Shown in pieces: positions 36,636 through 44,909 of a stretch of DNA of 64,000 nucleotides. Below the pieces are notes generated by a model, which was given only the letters and a program-made list of their open reading frames with translations, made no database searches and had not been told where the DNA came from. The position numbers and the translations under genes were made by a program. Each line of letters begins with the position of its first letter. The stretch's first letter is position 1. The stretch lies in contig NZ_CP027762.1 of the NCBI RefSeq assembly GCF_003852315.1, positions 248,001-312,000 on the forward strand, in the 5' to 3' direction. This stretch comes from Pseudomonas sp. LBUM920 (lineage in GTDB: Bacteria > Pseudomonadota > Gammaproteobacteria > Pseudomonadales > Pseudomonadaceae).

Positions 36636-37429
36636 TATTGAGTGACGTCAGCGTTGAAGTATTTCTCGGACAGCTTCTTCAAGGTGCCGTCGGCACGCAG
36701 TTTGTCGAGGGCCTTGTTCACGGCGTCGAGCAGTTCAGGCTCGCCTTTGCGCAGGGCAATGCCGGCTTCCTGACGGGAGAAGGCATCGCCAGCGGCAGCA
36801 GTGTCCGGAGCTTTCTTGGCGTATTCCAGAGCGGCCAGACGGTCGATCAGGATGGCGTCGATGCGGCCGATGCGCAGGTCCTGGAACTTGGTAGGGTCAT
36901 CGTTGTAGGTCTTGATGATGGCTTTGGGTTGGTTGTCCTTGAGCCATTGTTCGTAGTTGGTGCCCAGGCCTACGCCGACTTTCTTGCCGGCCAGGTCGTC
37001 GGCGGTCTTGATGGCGTCAACGTTTTTCTTCAGCACCAGCGCCTGGATACCGGAAACGGTGTAAGGCTTGGAGAAATCGTACTTCTTCTTGCGCTCCTCG
37101 GAGATGGTCACTTGGTTGACCACTGCGTCCAGGCGCTTGGATTCCAGGGCCGCGAGGATGCCGTCCCACGGTGTGGCTTGCAGCTTGACCTTGACGCCCA
37201 GCTCTTTGGCCAGCGCTTCGGATAGCTCGACTTCGAAACCGCTGAGCTTGCCGCTTTCATCGACGAAGCTGAACGGCGGGTAGGTGCCTTCCAGGCCGAT
37301 CTTGATCTCGCCGGCCTTCTTGATGGTGTCCAGCTGTTCACCAGCGATGGCTTGGCCCATCAGACCAGCCCCAAGTGCCAAGCCCAATGTGCCAACCAGC
37401 AACGTGCGACGCAATACAGAAATAGTCAT
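36635..37429 (-). CDS. tcyJ: cystine-binding periplasmic protein
   Basis: 264 residues with a signal peptide (to about AIA-GE) and SBP-family-3 motifs: IGLEGTYPPFSFVDESGKL, GFEVELSEALAKEL, ISEERKKKYDFSKPYT. These resemble E. coli FliY/TcyJ closely. First gene of the tcyJLN operon; the 281-bp upstream gap to dcyD holds a REP pair and AT-rich DNA. Confidence 0.9.
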   Translation of the reverse strand: MTISVLRRTLLVGTLGLALGAGLMGQAIAGEQLDTIKKAGEIKIGLEGTYPPFSFVDESGKLSGFEVELSEALAKELGVKVKLQATPWDGILAALESKRLDAVVNQVTISEERKKKYDFSKPYTVSGIQALVLKKNVDAIKTADDLAGKKVGVGLGTNYEQWLKDNQPKAIIKTYNDDPTKFQDLRIGRIDAILIDRLAALEYAKKAPDTAAAGDAFSRQEAGIALRKGEPELLDAVNKALDKLRADGTLKKLSEKYFNADVTQ

Positions 37430-37603
37430 GAACAGCCCCTGTGTTTTTTATGTTGAGCGAAGCAGGTGACGCAGTAGTCGTATCCTGCCTTAAAGCGCGA
37501 AGCGCGTCTTCGCCTTCGGCGCGACTATAAAGCCAGTTTCTAAGACTTGAAAATAATATAAATTTAATTTGTTATTCGTTATTGGAATATGTAATCCATT
37601 TAG

Positions 37604-37693
37604 TGTGGGAGCCAGCTTGCTCGCGAATGCGCTGTATCAGCCGCCGAATGGATGGGCTGACACTCCGTATTCGCGAGCAAGCCCGCTCCCACC
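37604..37693. repeat. REP doublet, TTGCTCGCGAA family
   Basis: Facing units at 37604 and 37670-37693; the left unit reads GCCAGCTTGCTCGCGAA, a hybrid of two families. Confidence 0.85.
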
Positions 37694-37710
37694 TTCTGAT
37701 CTGCGTTTAT

Positions 37711-38706
37711 TCAATTAAACGCGGTGTCATACGCAAACAACGCCGGCGCTCCGCCGGTGTGCAGGAAAATAATCGGCCCGTCCTCAAACCGCTGCCGCCC
37801 AATACCATCGAGCAGGCCGGCCATGGCCTTGCCCGTATACACCGGGTCCAGCAGCAGGCCTTCCTGGCTTGCCAGTAACTTGACCGCAGCCAGGGTGCCG
37901 GCGTTCGGTTCGCCGTAGCGCGGGCCGAAATATTCGTCCCACAGGATCACTTTGAACGCGTCCGGAACGCCCACGCCGAGCAACTCAGCGGTGCGTTCGG
38001 CCAGGCCTTGCACTTTGGGGAACTGAGCTTGCTCGGTGCGCGACACGGTGATGCCCACCACGGGCAATGTTGGCAGCACTTCGCTCAACGCCAGGGCGAG
38101 GCCACTGTGGGTGCCCGCACTGCCGGAGGCGAGTACCACGGCAGCGAACTCAATGCCGCTGGCTTCGATCTGCCCGGCTAACTCCAGCCCGGCGCGTACG
38201 TAACCCAGCGCCCCGAGTGCATTCGAACCGCCGATAGGCACCAGGTACGGCTTCTTGCCGTTGCTGCGCAGGCGATCGGCGAGGGCATTGAGTTGGTCGT
38301 CAACGTTGTCGAGGTTCTCGACCCGTTCTACTTTGGCGTCAAACAGCTCCAGCAACAGGCGATTGCCGTTGCCCAGGTAGTTCGGGTCTTCGGTGCCGGT
38401 CGGGTTCTCCAGCAGTGCAACGCAACCCAGGCCCAACTTGGCGGCCAGCGCAGCAGTTTGGCGCACATGGTTGGACTGGATCGCGCCAGCGGTCACCAGG
38501 GTGTCGGCACCCTGGGCGAGGGCGTCGGCTGCCAGGTATTCGAGTTTGCGCAGCTTGTTGCCGCCCATGGCCAGTGGCGTGGTGTCGTCGCGCTTGACGT
38601 AAATGTCCCTGCCCAGCCAGGCCGACAGCCGCTCAAGTTTTTCCAGGGCAGTGGCACCGCCCAGCAGGTCCAGGCGGTTAAAACGGTCGAGCTGTTGTTT
38701 GATCAT
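37711..38706 (-). CDS. dcyD: D-cysteine desulfhydrase
   Basis: 331 residues, a PLP fold-type II enzyme of the ACC-deaminase group. It would convert D-cysteine to pyruvate, H2S and ammonia. The PLP lysine lies in MGGNKLRKLEYL (Lys51 or close); phosphate-binding loops SGSAGTHSG and the C-terminal HTGGAPALF are present. It is on the same strand upstream of the cystine importer, matching enterobacterial synteny, so it probably supplies sulfide or detoxifies D-cysteine. ACC deaminase is a less likely alternative. Confidence 0.88.
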   Translation of the reverse strand: MIKQQLDRFNRLDLLGGATALEKLERLSAWLGRDIYVKRDDTTPLAMGGNKLRKLEYLAADALAQGADTLVTAGAIQSNHVRQTAALAAKLGLGCVALLENPTGTEDPNYLGNGNRLLLELFDAKVERVENLDNVDDQLNALADRLRSNGKKPYLVPIGGSNALGALGYVRAGLELAGQIEASGIEFAAVVLASGSAGTHSGLALALSEVLPTLPVVGITVSRTEQAQFPKVQGLAERTAELLGVGVPDAFKVILWDEYFGPRYGEPNAGTLAAVKLLASQEGLLLDPVYTGKAMAGLLDGIGRQRFEDGPIIFLHTGGAPALFAYDTAFN

Positions 38707-38788
38707 GGCGACGCACAGTGGCTAAGTGATTGGGCGACTATAGGCAGGCACTTTTCATCGGGCAACCGCCAATCGCTTATGTCGGTTA

Positions 38789-38816
38789 GTTCTTAGCATC
38801 ACACCATTGGTTCTTA
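38789..38816. promoter_or_regulatory. direct GTTCTTA half-sites between dcyD and the serine acetyltransferase gene
   Basis: GTTCTTA occurs at 38789-38795 and 38810-38816, exactly 21 bp apart (two helical turns), in the divergent promoter. The spacing suits a LysR-type regulator such as CysB. Inference only. Confidence 0.3.
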
Positions 38817-38872
38817 AGGGCCGTCAGGGTGCATACCGTAAAGTGATGGGCAATTCGTCAGGAGTGAATACC

Positions 38873-39799
38873 GTGAGTGAGCGTTCCAGCCATTGGCAAT
38901 TGCAGACCATCGTCAGCCAGCTGCGCAGCGCCCGGGATCAGTGGCGAACGCGCAATGGCCGCTTGAGTGGCGAGCACGGCGGCCGCGAATTGCCGTCGCG
39001 CGAAGCCGTGGCGCAGATTCTTGAATCGCTGTGCGGCGCGTTGTTTCCGATGCGCCTGGGGCCGGTGGACTTGCGTGAAGAGAGTGAAGACTTTTACGTC
39101 GGCCACACCCTCGACGTCGCCTTGAATGCCCTGCTCGGCCAGGCGCGCCTGGAGCTGCGCTACGCTGCACGCCAGGGCGGCCAGGACGACAGCGAGGTCG
39201 ATGCCCTGGCGATCCGCCTGATCCAGGATTTTGCCCTGGCCCTGCCTTCGCTGCGCAGCCTGCTGGACACCGACGTGCTGGCCGCCTACCACGGCGACCC
39301 GGCCGCGCGCAGTGTGGATGAAGTGCTGTTGTGCTATCCAGGGATTCTGGCGGTGATTCACCATCGCCTGGCGCACCATCTGTACCGCGCCGGGCTGCCG
39401 CTGCTGGCGCGGATCAGCGCGGAGATCGCGCACTCGGCCACGGGTATCGACATTCACCCGGGCGCGCAGATCGGCCCGAGTTTCTTTATCGATCATGGGA
39501 CGGGCGTGGTGATCGGCGAAACCGCGATCATCGGCGAGCGGGTGCGCATCTACCAGGCGGTGACGCTGGGCGCCAAGCGCTTCCCGGCAGATGAGGACGG
39601 GCAGCTGCAGAAGGGTCATCCACGCCATCCGATCGTTGAAGATGATGTGGTGATTTATGCCGGGGCGACGATTCTGGGGCGGATCACCATCGGCAAGGGC
39701 TCGACGATTGGCGGCAACGTGTGGCTGACCCGCAGTGTGCCGGCGGGGGCGAATATCACGCAGGCGAATTTGCAGCATGAGGATGGGGCGCAGAAATAG
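38873..39799 (+). CDS. epsC: serine O-acetyltransferase (EpsC/CysE type)
   Basis: 308 residues. The C-terminal left-handed beta-helix (IDIHPGAQIGPSFFIDHGTG, then VVIGETAIIGERVRIYQAVT) carries hexapeptide repeats and the catalytic histidine region. The N-terminal helical domain is of the long EpsC type. The product O-acetylserine feeds cysteine synthesis and activates CysB. The GTG at 38873 is preferred because AGGAG lies 9 nt upstream; an ATG at 38846 is an alternative. Confidence 0.85.
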   Translation: MSERSSHWQLQTIVSQLRSARDQWRTRNGRLSGEHGGRELPSREAVAQILESLCGALFPMRLGPVDLREESEDFYVGHTLDVALNALLGQARLELRYAARQGGQDDSEVDALAIRLIQDFALALPSLRSLLDTDVLAAYHGDPAARSVDEVLLCYPGILAVIHHRLAHHLYRAGLPLLARISAEIAHSATGIDIHPGAQIGPSFFIDHGTGVVIGETAIIGERVRIYQAVTLGAKRFPADEDGQLQKGHPRHPIVEDDVVIYAGATILGRITIGKGSTIGGNVWLTRSVPAGANITQANLQHEDGAQK

Positions 39800-39818
39800 A
39801 GAATCAGTACAAAGCCCC

Positions 39819-39906
39819 TGTGGGAGCGGGCTTGCTCGCGAAGGCGGAGTGTCAGTTACTGGATATGTTGCTGACCCACTGCATTCGCGAGCAAGCACGC
39901 TGCCAC
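39819..39906. repeat. REP doublet with a decayed right arm
   Basis: TGTGGGAGCGGGCTTGCTCG at 39819 faces a right arm with changes (GCAAGCACGCTGCCACA, ending 39906). Confidence 0.8.
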
Positions 39907-40053
39907 ATTTTTGACCGCATTCCATTTTTGAGCCGTACTTAACGTGGAAATCGCTGAACGATTTACCTCGCGCACTCGTCATACCAATCCCTGAGCTAGT
40001 GTAGGAATGACCTACCACTCAGCCCTGCGATTAGTCCAAAACCGCCTATTCAT

Positions 40054-40083
40054 GTTTAACTTGAATGTTCGTTCAAGTTAAAC
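40054..40083. promoter_or_regulatory. perfect 30-bp palindromic operator upstream of betT (BetI-like)
   Basis: GTTTAACTTGAA - TGTTCG - TTCAAGTTAAAC: perfect 12-bp arms, 6-bp spacer, 92 bp before the betT start. The TTGAA-N6-TTCAA core resembles operators of BetI, the TetR-type choline sensor. No repressor gene is in the window, so the regulator would act in trans. Confidence 0.6.
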
Positions 40084-40174
40084 CGGTGGTTCGCTGCCCG
40101 CTCACAACAGGAGGCTTACCTTTGCTGAGTCCGTTATTTACAGCCACATCCCACACCCTCGGGGTGCATCGTTC

Positions 40175-42175
40175 ATGAGTGCATCGTCCACCCCATCCAG
40201 CGGCATGGTGCGCATGAATGCGCCCGTTTTCTACTTTGCCGCCAGTTTCATCCTGCTATTCGGCATCACGGTCATCGCTATCCCGCAACAGGCCGGTGCC
40301 TGGCTGCTGGCTGCGCAAAACTGGGCGGCCAACACGGTCGGCTGGTACTACATGCTCGCGATGACGCTGTATCTGGTCTTCGTGGTGGTCACCGCGCTAT
40401 CGGGCTACGGCAAGATAAAACTCGGTGCCGACCACGACGAGCCCGAATTCAGCTACCTGTCCTGGGCCGGCATGCTGTTCGCCGCCGGGATCAGCATCAC
40501 GCTGTTCTTCTTCTGCGTGTCCGAGCCGCTGACGCACCTGGTGCAGCCGCCCCAAGGCGCGCCGATGAACGCCGATGCCGCGCGCCAGGCCATGCAGATC
40601 CTGTTTCTGCACTGGGGCCTGCACGGCTGGGGCGTCTTCGCGTTTGTTGGCATGGCCCTGGCGTATTTCGCCTACCGGCATAACCTGCCGCTGGCGCTGC
40701 GCTCGGCGCTGTACCCGCTGATCGGCAAACGCATCAACGGCCCCATCGGCTACGCAGTGGATGGCTTTGGCATCATCGCCACCGTGTTCGGCCTGGGCGC
40801 CGACATGGGCTTTGGCGTGTTGCACCTCAATTCCGGGCTGGATTACCTGTTCGGCATTGCCCACACCCAATGGATTCAGGTTGGCCTGATCACGCTGATG
40901 ATGGGCGCCGCGATCCTCGTCGCCGTCTCCGGTGTCGACAAGGGCGTGCGGGTGATGTCCGACATCAACATGCTGCTGGCCTGCGCGCTGCTGCTGTTTG
41001 TGTTGTTCGCCGGGCCCACCCAGCACTTGCTCAACACCCTGATCCAGAACATCGGCGACTACCTCGGCGCCTTGCCGACCAAGAGTTTCGATGTGTACGC
41101 CTACGACAAACCCAGCGACTGGCTGGGCGGTTGGACGGTGTTCTACTGGGCCTGGTGGATTGCATGGTCGCCGTTCGTGGGCCTGTTCATCGCGCGTATT
41201 TCCCGTGGCCGTACCATCCGCGAGTTCGTGTTCGGCGTGCTGCTGATCCCGCTGGGCTTTACCCTGGCGTGGATGTCGATCTTCGGCAACAGCGCCATCG
41301 ACCAAGTGCTCAACCACGGCTTGACCGCCCTCGGCCAGTCGGCCATCGATGACCCGTCGATGAGCCTTTACTTGCTGCTGGAAACCTACCCATGGAGCAA
41401 GACGGTCATCGCGGTCACGGTGTTCATCAGCTTCGTGTTCTTCGTCACCTCGGCCGACTCCGGCACCGTGGTGCTGTCGACCTTGTCGTCCAAAGGCGGT
41501 AACGCCGATGAAGACGGGCCTAAATGGCTGCGCGTGTTCTGGGGCGCAATGACTGCGTTGGTCACCAGTGCCTTGCTGTTTGCCGGCAGCATCGATTCGC
41601 TGAAATCGGCGGTGGTGCTGACCTCGTTGCCGTTCTCGCTGATCCTGCTGCTGATGATGTGGGGGCTGCACAAGGCGTTCTACCTCGAATCGCAAAAGCA
41701 GATTGCCCAGTTGCATTCGCTGGCGCCGGTATCGGGCTCACGCAAGGGCACCGGCGGTTGGCGCCAGCGCTTGAGCCAGGCGGTGCATTTCCCGTCGCGC
41801 GATGAGGTGTACCGGTTCCTTGAGACCACGGTGCGCCCGGCGATCGAAGAAGTGACGGCGGTGTTTGTCGAGAAAGGCCTCAGCGTCGTCACCCAGCCCG
41901 ACCCGTCGAACGACAGCGTCAGCCTGGAAATCGGCCACGGTGAAGAGCACCCGTTCGTGTATCAAGTGCAGATGCGTGGCTATTTCACGCCGTCGTTTGC
42001 GCGCGGCGGCATGGGCTCCAAGCAGCTCAATAACCGTCGCTATTACCGCGCGGAAGTGCACCTGAGCGAGGGCAGCCAGGACTACGATTTGGTGGGCTAC
42101 ACCAAGGAGCAGATCATCAACGACATCCTCGACCAGTACGAGCGTCACCTGCAGTTCCTGCACTTGGTGCGCTAG
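40175..42175 (+). CDS. betT: BCCT-family choline/betaine transporter, BetT-like
   Basis: 666 residues. Twelve membrane helices lie between about 15 and 510 with the conserved BCCT tryptophan-rich stretch (GGWTVFYWAWWIAWSPFVG, about 315-333). A ~150-residue cytoplasmic C-terminal domain follows, as in the long BetT proteins that sense osmotic state. Import is coupled to protons or sodium. Choline is the likeliest substrate, supported by the upstream palindrome. An intrinsic terminator follows. Confidence 0.88.
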   Translation: MSASSTPSSGMVRMNAPVFYFAASFILLFGITVIAIPQQAGAWLLAAQNWAANTVGWYYMLAMTLYLVFVVVTALSGYGKIKLGADHDEPEFSYLSWAGMLFAAGISITLFFFCVSEPLTHLVQPPQGAPMNADAARQAMQILFLHWGLHGWGVFAFVGMALAYFAYRHNLPLALRSALYPLIGKRINGPIGYAVDGFGIIATVFGLGADMGFGVLHLNSGLDYLFGIAHTQWIQVGLITLMMGAAILVAVSGVDKGVRVMSDINMLLACALLLFVLFAGPTQHLLNTLIQNIGDYLGALPTKSFDVYAYDKPSDWLGGWTVFYWAWWIAWSPFVGLFIARISRGRTIREFVFGVLLIPLGFTLAWMSIFGNSAIDQVLNHGLTALGQSAIDDPSMSLYLLLETYPWSKTVIAVTVFISFVFFVTSADSGTVVLSTLSSKGGNADEDGPKWLRVFWGAMTALVTSALLFAGSIDSLKSAVVLTSLPFSLILLLMMWGLHKAFYLESQKQIAQLHSLAPVSGSRKGTGGWRQRLSQAVHFPSRDEVYRFLETTVRPAIEEVTAVFVEKGLSVVTQPDPSNDSVSLEIGHGEEHPFVYQVQMRGYFTPSFARGGMGSKQLNNRRYYRAEVHLSEGSQDYDLVGYTKEQIINDILDQYERHLQFLHLVR

Positions 42176-42180
42176 TCCCC

Positions 42181-42258
42181 TGTGCTTGCCCGCGATCACA
42201 TCAGCTCGGTGTTGAGATACACCGAGCTGGCTGCATCGTGGGCAAGCCCGCTCCCACA
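42181..42258. repeat. REP doublet with truncated left arm
   Basis: TGTGCTTGCCCGCGAT (42181) lacks the GGGAGCGG part; the right unit ATCGTGGGCAAGCCCGCTCC runs to 42258. Confidence 0.75.
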
Positions 42259-42269
42259 TAAAACCCCGC

Positions 42270-42296
42270 AAAGCCCCGTTCTACGGGGCTTTCTTA
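42270..42296 (+). terminator. intrinsic terminator after betT
   Basis: AAAGCCCCG / CGGGGCTTT stem, 5-nt loop, followed by a T-rich tail. Confidence 0.85.
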
Positions 42297-42412
42297 AATT
42301 TAATTTCATTCGTTCAAGCCCCGGTTTGACGCGTAACTGTCATCTGGCCACTGCGTAATTGTGTGAAGCGTTTGACGCTTTCATTTCAGAACAGTGACGG
42401 AGACCGGTAACA

Positions 42413-43762
42413 ATGAAGACGTTAATAAGCCCCGTGGTGGGTGTCGCCATGGCGAGCTTTATGCTGTCCGCCCACGCCGATTTTATCGACGACAGCCACG
42501 CCGATGTGACCTTGCTCAACCGCTACCTCAACCAGCAAGGGCGTGATGTGGTGAACAGCAACGCCAAGGCCCACAGCATTCGTGATTGGGGCCAGGGTTT
42601 CGAGTTCAACTTCAAGTCGGGCTACACCGATGGGCTGGTTGGTTTTGGCCTCGATCTGCAGGCCTTCTATGGCTTGAAACTGGACTCTGGTGGTGACCTC
42701 AATGACAAGGACCACCAAGGTCGCTACCCCGGCAGCATGTTCCCGTTGGACAACGGCAAATCCGCCGACCAGTTTGGTGTACTGAGCCCCACATTCAAGA
42801 TGCGCTTTGCCAAGGATGAGCTGCGCGTGGGCACGCTGTACGGCAACAACCCGGTGCTGGCCAACACCGACGGGCGCCTGTACCAGCAGACCAACACCGG
42901 TGTGCAGCTGGTGTCCAAGGACCTTACCGATTTCACCTTCACCGGCGGCGATATCTTCAAGACCAAGATCCGCAACGAAACCGGCGACCAAGGCATGATC
43001 ACCGCCGGTGGCACCAAAGAGAGTGACCGCTTCCTGTTCGGCGGTGCGGACTACACCGGCATTCAGAACACCACCGTCAGCCTGTGGTATTCCAACCTTG
43101 AGGATTACTACCAGCAGTTCTTCCTCGGCGCCAAACGGCATGATGCGTTGTCTGTGGGCGCCATCGACACCGACGTGCGCGTGTTCCGCAGCCTGGGTGT
43201 GGGCGCCAACGCCGATGGCGACAAAGACTTCGCCGGGGCCGGCCTCTACGGTGACGGCACCAGCAAAGGCCGCATCAACCAGACCACCGCCAGCTTGCTG
43301 GAGAGCTACAGCCTGGACGGCCATACGGTCGGCCTCGGTATCCAGAAAAACAGCGGTGACAGCGACTTCCCGTACCTGGATTCGGGCTTGAACAGTGGTG
43401 ACGCACGCCAAGGCCCAGGTTCAGGTGCGGACACGCCGGCGCTGACCAACATGCAGCTGAACAAATTCCAGCACGCCGGCGAGCGTACCTGGCTGGCGCA
43501 ATACAAATATGACTTCGGCAAGCTGGGCCTCACCGGCCTGACATTCTCGGCCGCGTATGCCCACGGCGATGACATCCGCACAGCGCAGGGCGACACCAGC
43601 GAATGGGAACGCAACATCGCGGTGGCCTACCAAGTACCCACCGGCACTCTCAAGGGCCTGGGCGTAACCTGGAAAAATGCCCACGCCAGCCCGGACATTA
43701 CCGGCGCCACTGTGCAAGATGAAAACCGCTTCTATGTGAGCTACGTCGTTCCACTTTGGTAG
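42413..43762 (+). CDS. OprD-family outer-membrane porin
   Basis: 449 residues with a signal peptide (cleaved near AHA-DF) and an 18-strand barrel typical of OprD porins. The N-terminal DSHADVTLLNRYLNQQ... RDWGQGFEFNF block is characteristic. It ends in an aromatic residue (VPLW). Family members pass basic amino acids, small peptides or aromatic acids; the substrate here is not evident. It is followed by a strong hairpin. Confidence 0.88.
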   Translation: MKTLISPVVGVAMASFMLSAHADFIDDSHADVTLLNRYLNQQGRDVVNSNAKAHSIRDWGQGFEFNFKSGYTDGLVGFGLDLQAFYGLKLDSGGDLNDKDHQGRYPGSMFPLDNGKSADQFGVLSPTFKMRFAKDELRVGTLYGNNPVLANTDGRLYQQTNTGVQLVSKDLTDFTFTGGDIFKTKIRNETGDQGMITAGGTKESDRFLFGGADYTGIQNTTVSLWYSNLEDYYQQFFLGAKRHDALSVGAIDTDVRVFRSLGVGANADGDKDFAGAGLYGDGTSKGRINQTTASLLESYSLDGHTVGLGIQKNSGDSDFPYLDSGLNSGDARQGPGSGADTPALTNMQLNKFQHAGERTWLAQYKYDFGKLGLTGLTFSAAYAHGDDIRTAQGDTSEWERNIAVAYQVPTGTLKGLGVTWKNAHASPDITGATVQDENRFYVSYVVPLW

Positions 43763-43811
43763 GAAATTGCTGTAAAAGAGACGGGCATAGTTAAGCGATT
43801 CAGCGGCTTAA

Positions 43812-43848
43812 AAGGCCTGGGAATAACCTTATTCCCAGGCCTTATTTG
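43812..43848. terminator. strong hairpin after the OprD gene
   Basis: Perfect 15-bp arms AAGGCCTGGGAATAA / TTATTCCCAGGCCTT with a 2-nt CC loop. T-rich DNA follows on both strands, so it may act in both directions. Confidence 0.8.
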
Positions 43849-43871
43849 CCCCTAAGCCCAGAGAGGATTCG

Positions 43872-44909
43872 ATGACGTACATTGCTGCCGAAAACCGCTA
43901 TGAATCTATCCCTTATCGCCGCGTAGGCCGCAGTGGATTGGTGCTGCCCGCACTGTCCCTGGGGCTGTGGCACAACTTTGGCGACAGCACCCCGATCGAC
44001 ACCCAGCGCGCGTTGCTGCGCACCGCGTTCGACCTGGGGATCAACCACTTCGACCTGGCCAACAACTACGGCCCGCCCTATGGCAGCGCCGAGATCAACT
44101 TCGGCCGTTTGCTGCGCGAAGACTTCAAGCACTATCGCGACGAACTGATCATCTCCAGCAAGGCCGGCTGGGACATGTGGCCCGGCCCTTACGGTCAGGG
44201 CGGCGGTTCGCGCAAATACGTATTGGCGAGCCTGGACCAGAGCCTGCAACGCCTGGGCGTCGACTACGTGGATATTTTCTACTCCCACCGTTTTGATGCC
44301 GACACCCCGCTGGAAGAAACCGCCAGCGCCCTCGCCACCGCCGTGCAACAGGGCAAGGCGTTGTACATCGGTATCTCGTCGTATTCCGGCGTGAAAACCC
44401 GCGAGATGGCCGCGCTGCTCCAGGAATGGAAAGTGCCGCTGCTGATCCACCAACCGGCCTACAACCTGCTCAACCGCTGGGTGGAAAAAGACCTGCTGGA
44501 CACCACCGAAGAACTCGGTACCGGCGTGATTGCCTTCACGCCGCTGGCCCAGGGTTTGCTCACCGACAAGTACCTCAATGGCGTGCCGGCGGATGCGCGG
44601 GTTAATCGTCCAGGGGGTGGTTCGCTGCAGGCCAAGCACTTGTCCGAAACCAACATCGCCCACGTGCGTGCGCTGAACGAAATTGCCAAGCGTCGTGGCC
44701 AGAGCCTGGCGCAACTGGCGCTGGCCTGGACCCTGCGTGACCCACGGGTGACCAGTGCGCTGATCGGTGCAAGCCGGCCGGAGCAGATTATTGAAAACGT
44801 CGGGGCGCTGCAGAACTTGAGTTTCAGTGCTGAGGAACTGGCGGAAATCGATCGGTTTGCCCAGGAAGGCGGGATCAACCTGTGGGAAAAACCATCGACC
44901 GCTGAATAA
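43872..44909 (+). CDS. mgrA: aldo/keto reductase, L-glyceraldehyde-3-phosphate reductase type
   Basis: 345 residues, NADPH-dependent (beta/alpha)8 barrel. The catalytic tetrad is visible in FDLANNYGPPYGSAE (Asp, Tyr), SSKAGW (Lys) and FYSHRFD (His). The cofactor segment IGASRPEQI lies near the C-terminus. The sequence corresponds to the YghZ/MgrA group that handles methylglyoxal and L-glyceraldehyde 3-phosphate. Its last 17 bp (from 44893) form the left edge of the 206-bp tandem array. Confidence 0.9.
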   Translation: MTYIAAENRYESIPYRRVGRSGLVLPALSLGLWHNFGDSTPIDTQRALLRTAFDLGINHFDLANNYGPPYGSAEINFGRLLREDFKHYRDELIISSKAGWDMWPGPYGQGGGSRKYVLASLDQSLQRLGVDYVDIFYSHRFDADTPLEETASALATAVQQGKALYIGISSYSGVKTREMAALLQEWKVPLLIHQPAYNLLNRWVEKDLLDTTEELGTGVIAFTPLAQGLLTDKYLNGVPADARVNRPGGGSLQAKHLSETNIAHVRALNEIAKRRGQSLAQLALAWTLRDPRVTSALIGASRPEQIIENVGALQNLSFSAEELAEIDRFAQEGGINLWEKPSTAE

